From Clonostachys chloroleuca (Eukaryota > Ascomycota > Sordariomycetes > Hypocreales > Bionectriaceae): DNA of 64,000 bases. Made by a program: the position numbers and the translations under genes. This document shows, piece by piece, positions 12,652 through 22,864 of the stretch (positions within the stretch are counted from its first letter, which is position 1; each line of letters begins with the position of its first letter). A model generated the notes under the pieces. That model saw only the letters and a list, made by a program, of their open reading frames with translations. It made no database searches and was not told where the DNA came from. The stretch covers positions 868,001-932,000 of the forward strand of contig JBANAY010000003.1 of assembly GCA_037952775.1 (NCBI GenBank). The letters run 5' to 3'.

Positions 12652-12659
12652 GTATATAA
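12652..12659 (+). promoter_or_regulatory. TATA box upstream of DUF2236 copy 2
   Basis: A clear TATATAAG element lies about 125 bp before the ATG at 12783. It suggests that the gene is, or was, transcribed from a TATA promoter. Confidence 0.5.
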
Positions 12660-12782
12660 GTCTTCGTAGTCAGTCCGAGAAAAGACAGAGAAATGCCTAG
12701 ACCACCTTACAAGAGCCTTACAACTCGACCGGTGACAATAGACTACCAATATTCTTACAAGACCTCTCAAAATACCTTCACG

Positions 12783-13696
12783 ATGGGGAGTGACACGTTA
12801 AGCAATGGCACTGAGACGTCGCCAATTAGCGAAAAGCCCAAGGGGGTTTCCAGTTCAGCAAGGAAGACTTCCTCTCAGACAACTTCAATCCACAGCACAT
12901 CAATCTTATCGTCCAGGAAGGCATCGTTCTTGGCGGAGGTGCCGCCGCTATTATGCTGCAGGTGGCAAGCCCTGGCGTTGCTCAGGGTGTTAATCAACAC
13001 AGCAACTTCTCGTATCGTGTTGCCGACCGGCTTCGCACCACGATGACATTCGTTTACGCAATGAGCTACGGTACACCCCAAGAGAAGCGAACGATTGTCG
13101 AATTGGTTGGCAAAATCCATGACCAGGTATACGGAAAGCTGGACGAAGGAAAAGACAAGGGAAAGCACTATGATGCCAACGATCCCGACCTGCAGATGTG
13201 GGTTGCCGCCACGTTATATGCGATCGGAATCGATATATACTCACGAATCTATGGTAAAATCGATGACGAGGAACTCCATGAGAAGATCTTCCAGGAGTAC
13301 TCCATCCTCGCTTGCTCTTTGCGGGTGCCACCGGAGATGTGGCCAAAGACTAGGGCCGAATTCTGGCAGTACTGGGATGAGAAGATTGCCACTCTGGAAA
13401 TTACGCAACACGCGAGAGAAGTTGGTGACGATTTGCTGTATTTAAGGAAGGCTCCGTTCTACTTCCGCATGTTCATGCCTACTGTTCGTGTAGTCACGGC
13501 AGAACTGCTTCCCGAGAGAATGCGTCAAGAGTTTGGTGTCAATCGCCACCCTAGGACGTACAAACTTGTCGAGTTCGGCGTCAAATCTGTTTATCGACCT
13601 CTTCCCTTATGGATTCGAAGTATGCCCCTCAGATACTACATGAAAGACCTCAGAAAAAGACTCAAGAAACATCAAAAGGTTTTTGAGAAGGCATGA
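12783..13696 (+). pseudogene. DUF2236 / MpaB-like protein (copy 2) with a frameshift at a G run
   Basis: The ATG at 12783 opens MGSDTLSNGTETSPISEK. Just after the codons for KPK a run of five G (about 12841-12846) is followed by a frame change. The family sequence resumes in another frame as FSKEDFLSDNF and then IVLGGGAAAIMLQVASPGVA, continuing uninterrupted to the stop at 13696 with HDQVYG, DANDPDLQMWVAATLY and SLRVPPEMWPKTRAEFW. A single G missing from the run would explain the break, so it is either an indel mutation or a homopolymer error; a 47-bp intron is a less likely alternative. Compared with copy 1, the His of the AHPG block is Ser (ASPG), while the His in the KIHDQV helix is kept. 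A TATA box stands upstream. Membership of the family is firm; whether it is functional is open. Confidence 0.8.
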
Positions 13697-14498
13697 TACT
13701 GGCCTGTCGTCGGACTTGTCGACTTTCTTCTGCCCTTGTCCTGAGTTGGAACATAAATGCTACGCTTATTGAGTGTCGACATATCCACGGTTCCTAATTA
13801 GTTGGAAAATTATCTCATGTGTAAATGCTAGGGTATTTCAGTTTTGATAGTGTGAGAATTGCAAATTAAATTGCTATAAATGTGGAAATCCGACGGTATC
13901 ACCAACTCCCTCGCGGCGTGGAAGTGCTACGTTCCACAATCTCGTAACACTTAGCTTTTGAAGAAGCTTCTTGCCAGAAGTTCACATGTTATTCTATTAT
14001 CTAACCTCCCTGCCTACGAATAACAAACCACCTGATAGCCTCAATCAATGAGTTGGTTTGTTCATCAAAACACTTGATGATCTCCACATCACTGGGTAAT
14101 ATTTCCATAGAGGCTGTCTGCAGCTCCATTTAATTCCTCCCATAATGTATATCAGGGTAACACAAATCTAGTGATGAAACAGCTGATTTACCATTGAGTC
14201 GAGGCATAGAAAGATTCTTTAGGTACGCGTTGTGCCTTGTATTTCACTCAACGATTGCGCGTCTAGCCAAGGTAGCAGGGTAGTATGGAGTTAAAGGACA
14301 TCAAATTGAGCCATCGATTGAGAATTCGAACCAACTGGGCAGTTTTCATCTTCCTATAGGGGATTCTGATTATGTCAACTGAGCTGAATTTTGAAGATGT
14401 TATAGCTGGAGATAATTTCCGAAGTCTTCTGCACAGAGGATACCGTTCGACGCTTTCATGGCTACATGCCACCACCAAAAATGCATCATATCCCCCCC
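13697..14498. other. Intergenic region
   Basis: This holds the 3' flanks of two convergent genes. It is AT-rich with no supported gene. A weak tRNA-like B-box on the minus strand near 14325 was examined and rejected. Confidence 0.55.
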
Positions 14499-15104
14499 TC
14501 AAAAAGACGAATCTGAAGAAAGCGAAAAATCCGATGAGGAATCCGAGAAATCTGAGGAGTCCGAAGAATCATCAGAATACTCTTCCACCCGGATATCAAC
14601 CTTAGCATGGCCAATCTTTTTCCATAATTTATCACCTTCGTGTTCTAGCTTGTCGAGATCTGCTAAAAGCTGGTCTTTGCGCTCTTTGTATGCATCCATA
14701 CGCAATTGTGCAAGCTCATTTGCCGCCTGGGTGCCTATATCTGTTCGCTTTTGCCACCAATTTATGAACTTCATTTCATTATCGCAATACTGCTTCTCAG
14801 TTTGGCGGATTTTTTCCTCGGTCGTTTCAAGTTGACTCTTCAAGTCTTTCTTTTTAGCTTTTAGGGCGTCCATTTTCTTCTCTTTCTCAGATTTCACCTT
14901 TGGTGGCGCTGTGGATGGTTCGCCGACATCCTCCTTTGCTGGCGCCTTTCCTTTCGACTTGGCAGCAGGCTCATCTGGCGAATCACTTTTTCCGCTATCC
15001 GACGCTGGCTTGGATTTCTTGTGAGACTTCTTGCGAGACTTCTTGGGAGGCTTGCCTAAAACTTGGGCAAAGGCCTGGAGCAATCCAGATTTTCTTTTAG
15101 CCAT
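14499..15104 (-). CDS. Charged coiled-coil protein of unknown function, probably nuclear
   Basis: A single exon of 201 residues from ATG 15104. The N-terminus is very basic (KPPKKSRKKSHKKSKP), a strong bipartite-like nuclear localisation signal. A Lys/Glu-rich segment follows, then a long coiled coil (about residues 75-165; MDALKAKKKDLKSQLETTEE is part of it). The last 30 residues are almost only Ser, Asp and Phe (SDDSSDSSDFSDSSSDF), resembling a casein-kinase-2 acidic tract. There is no recognised domain. The composition suits a chromatin or ribonucleoprotein-associated factor, but that is inference. An open frame of this length with consistent bias is unlikely to be chance. Confidence 0.6.
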   Translation of the reverse strand: MAKRKSGLLQAFAQVLGKPPKKSRKKSHKKSKPASDSGKSDSPDEPAAKSKGKAPAKEDVGEPSTAPPKVKSEKEKKMDALKAKKKDLKSQLETTEEKIRQTEKQYCDNEMKFINWWQKRTDIGTQAANELAQLRMDAYKERKDQLLADLDKLEHEGDKLWKKIGHAKVDIRVEEYSDDSSDSSDFSDSSSDFSLSSDSSF

Positions 15105-16009
15105 GCTGCAGTCAGGGATAACTAAATAATCGGGGTAAATAGGCAGGATTCTTCTTCTTGGTAAGAGTTGAATAGAGTTCGGGATATTGAAGATAAGCTA
15201 CCGTAAATGGCTCTCTAGAAGGATTGAGAGGGAGGATTGAAAGATAAGAAAGAAGAAAGAAGAAGCCCTAGTTGTTAAATATATATGATGGTAATGCTAC
15301 GTGATTAAGTGAGATCGGATAGATGATCGGAATATACCTTTATTGATTCAAAACCCTTTGAAGGTAACACCGGCCTCTCTTGGGGCCTTTGTGAATTAGT
15401 ACAACTTTGTCGGTAAAGCCTTGGTGGTTAAATGATAAGACATGAGGAGATGCTATTCTCAACAGTAAGTCATCGCTATTCATCACCGCTAATCTCGCCG
15501 CATTCATCTACAAAGTACTTCCACAAGTGAAGCTATGAAGTGAGCCATATGTTCTTCCTGCACCGCAGGAAGAGAGATGTTTCATGGCCATACCTCGCAA
15601 CTCACACGACAGATGTTAGCTTCGGATTATGCTTGTTTGGCTGAAAAGTGGGTTGAAACTCCCACCTTTGTGTCTGCTCGAGACAGGGGAGAACGAGTGC
15701 ATCTTGTAAGTCCCACTAGGCATGCGGGCTACGGAGAGCTGAAATCTTTGCCCAATGAACAACCCAGATGCACGCAGCCACCTTGATCTTATTGGTGAGA
15801 AGTGAGACGACCTAGTAGACTTATCACAAAAGAATGCACTATCAAGACATTGTGCAGTAGCGCAGCTTCTTCTAGGCGGAGTATTCTAAATCTAACGAGT
15901 TCTCGCCCTCAGCTCGTCAGCCTAACCTCTCTGCACATTTGTGTCGTTCCTTCAATCTTGCCACTCAATCTGACGCTGTAGATAACAAATCACGCAGTCT
16001 TTGGACTCT
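15105..16009. other. Intergenic region between divergent genes
   Basis: No supported gene was found. A purine-rich stretch near 15220-15270 and an AT-rich TATATATGATG segment near 15283 could belong to the promoter of the coiled-coil gene. Confidence 0.5.
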
Positions 16010-17154
16010 ATGAACTTCAATATTTCCCTTATTAAATGCGTGACTATGTCCAGGCAACACAAGTTTCCTCTTCTCGCTTTGTTTTTACTGAGCTTTCTGC
16101 TGAATGGCTGCGGAGCGCAGGCCGTGGATAAGGATCAGGTCGTTTGGACGACACAATCCGGTTGGAAGGACATGAAAACATGTGCCAAGTGCAACTTTGA
16201 TTACCTCTTTTGCAACTGGCCAGGTAATCTCCAGGGGGACATTGGCTGCAGCACAAATGCCTACATGTGCCGGGCCAGCACGTTGGGTCAGACACTGAAG
16301 AAGGTATCTGATTCCGTGTTGTCTGCCTGCTCGAACTACGATGATCAACGGGACGCGACAAGCTTTTTAATCGCCTACTGCTCTGATAAGGGCTACACAA
16401 GCATCGGCTCTGCCGTGATAGCCAGCTCGACAGGTGCGTTCACGGTGACAGAGACTGTCACGGTGTCGGTTGTGACACAGACAGTTTTCGTGTCCGTAGT
16501 CTCCTCGGGATCATCATCACGACCCCGGATTTGCAGCTGGGTGATCGTATGGTTTCAAGCGGTCATTGTTTGTCTGGTTGCGCCGAATTTTCTGTTACGT
16601 GCAGCACGTCACTGACGTTGCCCACAAATTGGTGCGCGGCCCTTAGGATTTGCATGCGCCCTTTTTGACCAGAATGATTTGGTTTCATAGGATTGGAAGT
16701 CATCATCAACGGAGGATAGACGCTGACAGAGTATTTAGCTAGGGTTACCTCCGACTCTCGTGTTAGTTCACAAACATCCGAAGCAGTGACAGCGACGACG
16801 AAAGAATCTCGGACAGCTGCACCGGGTGTGATAAGCACACAGATCGTCAGCAACGGTGTCACGTCAATAATTACAATCACAAAAGGGCCGGAGCAGACAT
16901 CGTCATCCACAACCAGCAATGGGAGCAGCGACAATACCAACTCATCATCTCGCGATGGAGATAAGCTAAGCAAAGCAGAGCTAATTGGGATCATCGTTGC
17001 TGTCGTTGGAGTGTTCATCGCCGCTCTGACTCTGTGGGTGACTTGGAGAGGGAGAAAACGCCGCCGTGCCAAGAGCAAAGCGTCTCCATCTCCTCTGCCA
17101 GATTCTGGACACCAGCTAAAGAACATTCCTGTTCAAAACCAGGATGAGGCTTAA
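16010..17154 (+). CDS. Cys-rich single-pass surface protein (sensor-like), secreted ectodomain
   Basis: Start is ATG 16010 or, better for a signal peptide, ATG 16046 (MSRQHKFPLLALFLLSFLL). After cleavage near CGAQA comes an ectodomain with seven Cys (CAKC, FC, GC, MC, AC, YC), in the pattern of fungal surface proteins with an N-terminal Cys-rich module. A Ser/Thr/Val stalk follows (TVTETVTVSVVTQTVFVSVV). The frame closes at 16613, and the matching second part resumes at about 16747 with more Ser/Thr stalk, a transmembrane helix (LIGIIVAVVGVFIAALTLWV), a basic stop-transfer signal (RGRKRRR) and a short cytoplasmic tail ending at 17154. An intron within about 16500-16745 must join them; I could not fix its edges. 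The architecture resembles WSC/Mid2-type cell-wall sensors, though the Cys module is not clearly WSC. Confidence 0.72.
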
Positions 17155-17368
17155 GAAATGAGGCATACTTTCTACTATTTTATGATTTGCTGGTAGCATA
17201 CACACACCACTTTAAGAATCTTAATCGTACAAATTACAAAGTTGCAATACGAACAAAGCTTCGGTATCAACGACTTGACTTTGTTATTATGTGATACAAT
17301 ACGACTAGCCGAAAGCGATGTGCTGTGCCTAACCTGTTTCCCCCTAATATCCTGACATCCTACTGGTG

Positions 17369-19316
17369 TCAAGTGATGTTGAGAGATACGCAACCGGTCG
17401 ATAACCGTGAAGGATCTCGAAATGCCTCGATGCCTGTCGTCCTTCCCCACTGGAGCATGAGGTTTTTCGTATGCAGCGGGACTCTTTCCCACATGGCATT
17501 CCTCCAACCATCTCGTTTAACCTGCTCAAGATCTGCAATCTCTTCGACCAGTGTCCAATTATCTGTCTTGCGCATGGACCGGAAGACCACGCGAGTCCCA
17601 GCGTCCTCGAAACGGAACACCCTCCAACAGAGCCTACGCCATTGCTCATGTTCCGAGCCCTCCTTTGCATTCTCAACTTCGAGCTTACGATTCTGCTCTG
17701 CTATAGCTAGAAAGGCGTGGTTATTCCATATCCCGTCCCGGTGGGGATACTTGTCCATGATACGGATCGCCTCGTTGCGGGTATTTGCGTCTCGGCAGTT
17801 TACTGCAACGAACATCAAACGCCACAGCACGGTTGACTGCATCGAAAACACGCCTTCATCTGCGTTGAGCTCTCTCCTACAGCTCTTGGCCAAGTCCTCG
17901 CAGAGCTCATTCATCTGGCGAAATGCAGGCGTGAGAGTGCACACTATATCATAGTTGCCCTGCTTTGGGAACATGGCAAAGAGATAAAGTTCGAGATACT
18001 GGAGGTGAAGATAGATGGTCTGATGGTACAGGTCCGGATTGGACGAGCGATTGCGAGATGCGCTCAAGCGCAGCGGTTTAAATGCCCGGTACCAGCTCTC
18101 AAGATAGTGATGGGCGCTGCGCACAAAGATGTCCATTTCAGCCTGATGCTCGAGCTGATCGAAAAAGTTGTCAACATCCTGAAATGTCTCGTTGAAAATG
18201 ATCAGGCGTGGCATGGACGCCATAAGTTGAGGGAAGTATTTTTGAATTTTGCGTTCCGTAAAGGACCAATGCTCGCAAGCTTCTGCCAATGTGGAGAAGC
18301 TATTTGGGGAAGAACCTAGGTCGATTTTCCTCCGAGGATTCAAAAAGAAATCAAAATTTGCATCAACTTTTTCCGCGTTGTAGCCTTTGGCTTGCAAGTC
18401 TTGAGCCAGTGTCCGAATCGCGGACTGGCTTCTGTCTAGTCGTCCGCTCATCACGGTCTGGGTCTGAACGCCCAGATATACATATACCCTTGTGATCTCG
18501 TGGAGGAGCTCCCAAGGGTCCGGGGCTATTTTGCGGATGTGAGAACTTGACCTGTCGTGGGTGAACAATTGCTGAAGTAAGGGAGTCCCGCGGGCGATGT
18601 GCTGCAATGCTGCTTTTTGGTTGGAGCGAAAAGCCTCAAAGCAGATGAAGAGAATAGAACCTAGCATCAGACTCTGCATGTCCACGGATGTGAGGTTTGC
18701 TTGTGCCTGGAGTCGTAGTGCTTTGCAATAATGGTCGACTGCGTTTGTAAGATGGAGGGCCTTTTCGACATGCCCTCCAGCACAACTCGTAGACATGGCC
18801 CTACTCATTGCCCCAATTGCTATGGCTGCGTCGCGTAAGATAGGATCTTGGCGCGTGATTTGAGGCATGAATACGGCCCATAGCTTACTCGAGGAGTAGC
18901 CGCCGAGAAATGACTGAGAGAGGTGGCTCCATTGATCGAAATACTGGGCCTCAAGGTCGTTCTTGAAATAGAGGGAATTTATGTCGGGACCACAAGACAG
19001 GGTGAATCCAGAGGAGTGATTGGCTTCAAACCCTGCTGCATATTTTACGGATCGATTCTTCCTGGGTTTGATTTGGTAACCGGCACAGGTCCGGCCAGAT
19101 TTGCTACAGTTTTGGCAGCACGGTTTCGCCTCGTCACACTTAACATGCCGTTCCCTACATATATTTAGTCCGGCATGGGTACCAAGGTGCATATGTGCTT
19201 ATTCTTACTTGCCTTTCGATTGTCAGTATCAAACATTAGGGGTTGGGGCACCTTTCGTTGGACTTACAAGTCCCACATCCAGTTCGGGATTTGGGCGCAC
19301 TACTTCGAACCTGCAT
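17369..19316 (-). CDS. Zn2Cys6 transcription factor (Fungal_trans_2 type)
   Basis: Two exons. Exon 1 (19316-19264) encodes MQVRSSAPKSRTGCGTCK, and exon 2 (from 19154) continues ERHVKCDEAKPCCQNC and SKSGRTC, giving a complete C-x2-C-x6-C cluster. The intron (19263-19155) needs the donor GTCCAA; a stronger-looking GTAAGT four bases upstream would throw the frame. The body contains the C-terminal domain of the PF11951 class: YSSSKLWAVFMPQITRQDP, LRDAAIAIGAM, and long helices including DMQSLMLGSILFICFEAF. About 620 residues, a usual length, with no breaks. It is divergent from the NmrA-like gene at 19736 and the 419-bp shared promoter has several CCG/CGG inverted repeats, so control of both genes by this factor is plausible. 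Confidence 0.87.
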
Positions 19317-19735
19317 CCGCATTGCGGTTCAGGAGAATCAATAGGAGTCTCCGAAATTTCCGCACTCTTCGGAGTCTTAATACCACCGTGTGGGATAAAT
19401 ATGAGCGTTTCCCCTGATGATCCGCAAGCTGGACTGTTTATGTTTGGTTTTACGAAGGGGGACCTTCTGAAGGGCAACTAAATATGGGGCATCATCTCAT
19501 GGTTTTGTAATCAAACCCGAGCTATTCCTTTTTGGTTCGGTTTTACGAAGAAGTGGCACCGAAATCCGCTGCTTTTTGCGGAGCGGCGTTGTGGAGCTTC
19601 TTAAGCCAGGCCAGACAGTAAGTATATTGAGGCTGGAGTAGTATAAATGAGGCAAGATACGCCTTTCCAAACGGCACAAGTCCCTTTGTACGACAGGAAA
19701 TCAGTTGAAAAGCAGTCCAGGAAACAAATTCGACA
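19317..19735. promoter_or_regulatory. Bidirectional promoter with CCG/CGG inverted repeats
   Basis: The shared promoter of the Zn2Cys6 regulator and the NmrA-like gene. Inverted repeats seen are CCGC-ATT-GCGG at 19317-19327, CTCCGAA-N12-TTCGGAG at 19349-19374 and TCCGC-N8-GCGGA at 19565-19582. A 12-base direct repeat GGTTTTACGAAG occurs near 19447 and 19539. Zn2Cys6 dimers usually bind paired CGG triplets, so these are candidate operators. A TATAAAT element at 19642-19648 serves the rightward gene. Confidence 0.5.
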
Positions 19736-20497
19736 ATGACTATCGAGAAAGTCCTCGTGCTTGGTGCCACCGGCCCTTCAGGCATCAGTCTCCTCCGGGA
19801 GCTGCTCCACCGCAAGTATAGCACAGTTGCTTATGTTCGCAGCCCCTCCAAGATACCCGATGACATTTCGTCGAATTCTAAGCTCACCGTAAGCTGCCCA
19901 AGTCCAAATGGTAAATGCCACCAAAGAATATTTTTCTAAGAGGATCAACAGGTCATCAAGGGAGACATGGATGATAGAGAGGCTCTCACGAAAGCCCTGT
20001 CTGGTGTCGACATCATTCTTTCTTTACTTGGGCCGACAATTGGGGCTCCTATATCCCCCTTCGAGGATTACTACCGAAATGTAGTATTTCCTGCCATGCG
20101 CGATAACAACGTCAAGCGCATCATCGCCTCCTCAACCGTCTCTGCACCAGATCCCAAAGACTCCTTCGTCTTCCGCGTCACTTTAATCAAGCTTCTCGTT
20201 AGGGTGCTCGCCCCTGGTGCCATTCCATCTATTCAGGCAGTCGCAAAAGTTTTCCGTGAGGAAGCGACGGACCTTGAATGGACTTTGTTCCGCTTTCAAA
20301 ACATTGTGGGCCAGACGGATGAAGAAAGTTGGAAAAAAGATCGGGAAGGCTTCATTCACGCTGGATATCTTGGTGACTCCAAAATCGCTGGCTGGAGCAA
20401 TCGCAACGCCATTGCAAGGTGGGTGGTTGATCTTGCTGAGAACGGGCAGAGTGAATGGTGTAAACAAATGCCTGCTGTGGGCCAAATCAGCGGATGA
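19736..20497 (+). CDS. NmrA-like NAD(P)-binding reductase
   Basis: Two exons, 19736-19888 and 19952-20497; donor GTAAGC, acceptor CAACAG. About 232 residues. The N-terminus MTIEKVLVLGATGPSGISLL is a Rossmann dinucleotide-binding motif (GATGPSG). SKLT is joined to VIKGDMDDREALTKALSGVD, a typical second half of the fold, and RIIASSTVSAPDPKD marks the strand carrying the usual Ser. The family (NAD(P)H-binding, PF13460) includes reductases, isomerases and redox sensors; the precise reaction is not predictable. The C-terminus is short with no membrane segment, so it is cytosolic. It is transcribed divergently from the Zn2Cys6 gene and has a TATA box 88 bp before the ATG. No damage is seen. Confidence 0.83.
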
Positions 20498-21465
20498 AGG
20501 GAGACTCTTGGTGGCATAGGCATACATTTTCATGAGTACATACATCCGGCACAATCCTGTAGCTTTAATTGGAATTTAAATTGATCGTTGCTTTCTTGTT
20601 TGTAGTGAGGCGATCCCCTACGTGAAGCAAATATAAGAACCATAATATCTCATTTATTAGGCCATCCGAGAAAGACCAAGGTACCACGAGACATCGACTC
20701 TATGGAAGACGGAGAAGTGAAGCGTAATCAATTAGGCCCCGATACTAAGACTGCCACAGTCACTACATGGAGACGGCGGTGGTCAAAATCAGCCAAGACC
20801 GCCATGTCACAAAACCAAGTCTACAGCTAAAATCTATCAAATAAACCTACTTCATTAGAGTGTGGTATTTATTCCGAAAAGTGCTCATTATTAGTGACAT
20901 CATCTGAGATGTGCTGAACTATAGCGGTCTCTACACCATTTTTTTCCCTTGCCGAAATCTGGGCTCATACACTTCTTTCCGAAAGAGAAACATAGCCGTT
21001 CTTATCTGAGCTGCTCCCATGCAACTTTAAACCTCGGACCTTCTTTAATACACTTGCTAACATCGCTAACTTATATCTCTCCTTGGTATGATTAGAGCGT
21101 TCTGCCTTGACCACATACGGGCTGAATATAGACGCAAAGAGTCCCGGCCGAACGAAACAAATTTTCCTTATTTAGAAACTCGTTTGCACGGGAATGGAGA
21201 AGCCCAATCTGATGTCTCGCGTTCGGTTAGCTATACGGTGACGTGCTTGATGACCAATGGAGGTTATCCCATATGAGCTGGCTGCAGGGTTGCATTGGGT
21301 AAGCGAGGTGAAATCAGCCTCACGGTGGTGTGATATACGGCTTTGATGAGCAATCCTCTCTGCTCGAGAGACGCCTAATTTCTTAAACCTTTTCATCTTT
21401 TCTAAGAACCTGCCACATCAGACCGGTCTTTCAGAAAAAAAATCGTACGTCAAACAAGAGTTCTA
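20498..21465. other. Intergenic region
   Basis: No supported gene was found in this 970 bp. It is moderately AT-rich and contains only short open frames without family resemblance. Confidence 0.55.
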
Positions 21466-22050
21466 ATGGAGACTTACAGCTTCAGCGCCGACGATAAAAA
21501 GAAAGAACATCCTTACTACGAGTCGCGTACAGATGGGCAGTCTACAGAGTACACGACTAACTTCACCTCTGGGGCAACCTCTTCCAAGTCCTTCACTATG
21601 GGTGTCGGAGCAGGCACACATCCGTTCAGCTCCCTACAGCAGCGACATCAGCATGATATTGGCTTCCGCAATCAACTAGGAACTGCTTTGGGGGACACTA
21701 CACGTACATCAAGGCGTACAGAGTCAACAACCATAACCTACAACGAGTCGCCTTCCGAATTCAGGGAAAGGCATCGCACGGCTCACGCAGAGGCTGAAAA
21801 GAGATTCAAGAAGCATTTGGATCGAGATTTTACCATTTTCTTTCGTTTTGCCATATTGGTCTTCGTTGTAGTTCTTGGTAGCTATGTCTGGGGCAACTTT
21901 AGTGGAGGCGAGGCAGCCAGTAATAAGGGAAGCCCGGCTGTTACATATAAAAGAAGCAGCTGGGCGATCTGGATTCCTCTGGGCCCCCTTTGGGTGGGAT
22001 ACGGCTCTGAAGGTTTCTCGTGGAGTTTTTCTTTGTCATTCTCGTTTTGA
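21466..22050 (+). CDS. Single-pass membrane protein of unknown function
   Basis: An uninterrupted frame of 194 residues from ATG 21466. The first 130 residues are polar and rich in Ser, Thr, His and Arg (TTNFTSGATSSKSF; EFRERHRTAHAEAEKRFKKH). One transmembrane helix follows, FFRFAILVFVVVLGSYVWG at about residues 126-144, then a short Gly/Ser/Trp-rich tail. The lack of a signal peptide and the charged helix before the membrane segment suggest a tail-proximal anchor with a cytosolic N-terminus. No family is recognised. An intron near the 3' end could alter the last residues, because the Ser/Phe tail is unusual. Moderately confident that this is a gene. Confidence 0.5.
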   Translation: METYSFSADDKKKEHPYYESRTDGQSTEYTTNFTSGATSSKSFTMGVGAGTHPFSSLQQRHQHDIGFRNQLGTALGDTTRTSRRTESTTITYNESPSEFRERHRTAHAEAEKRFKKHLDRDFTIFFRFAILVFVVVLGSYVWGNFSGGEAASNKGSPAVTYKRSSWAIWIPLGPLWVGYGSEGFSWSFSLSFSF

Positions 22051-22864
22051 TTCTATGTATGCATCGATGTTCCCAAAGAATAACACAATGGCTTCTTGGG
22101 GCATGAGTTTCGCTCGCAGCAATGCCTCGCTAGCAATGCTTCGTTTTTCTTATGTAGACTCGAGTAGCACCCCTGTATCATGTGGAAACGAAGAGAAGAG
22201 TAGCAATCATCGCCCTATATCTACCACTGTTGGGTGGTCCATTCATCTTTCCCATTCCGCTTCCTGCGTAGTTTGTTCCAGCCTAATATCTGCCTGCCCT
22301 AGACAGCCATTGACATCACGGACATTAAAGAACAGTACCAGCTTCCAGACTATCCAGACGAACCGTGAAATGTTCTGCTTCGTCGCGCGGCTCTCTCGTT
22401 CATGACGACACGAGGCGTTCTATGCCTCCTGAACAGCCCGGCTGTGAGCTTTAGTCTATTTGATATTTTTTCTTCGTGACTCACAGGCTTCTCTCTCCCA
22501 AGTTCGTTCCACCTTCCATACCTAGATATATTGACTCCAGGAGGCCTAAATATAGGGCTGACCCGGGAATAACTGACCCCCATGTCAGGCGCCGAAAATG
22601 AAAACTACTGAACAGCGTTGCATCCTTCGTATCCTCATTTGCCAGATCCCTGTCTAGGTGCGGCCAGAGTCCAGATGGTAAGATTTATCGGCATGACTCA
22701 TGAGTACCAGACAATCCTCTGAATATAAAATCCCGTCACGAATCCACGTTTAGGCTCGGTTTTCTGTGCACCGGTTTGCTCACTTGTTTTGGCCATCCAA
22801 CTCTTTCTCCTATCGCGCGAAGTCACTTAGTTTAGTAGCTCACGAGTTCGTCGTTGACGATACT
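22051..22864. other. Intergenic region
   Basis: The 3' flank of the membrane-protein gene and the promoter of the triple-repeat gene. Open frames overlapping 21875-22405 are out of frame with the neighbour and have no family features. ATATAAAAT at 22723 may act as a TATA box. Confidence 0.5.

Noticed and set aside
14265..14400. tRNA-like signal on the minus strand (GGTTCGAATTC near 14325 with an A-box-like CAGCTCAGTTG upstream)
   Set aside because: No acceptor stem or anticodon arm can be paired, and the spacing of the boxes is wrong.
19153..19192. ATG at 19192 as the start of the Zn2Cys6 regulator
   Set aside because: That start reads through the intron and lacks the first Cys pair; the spliced exon from 19316 gives the full cluster.
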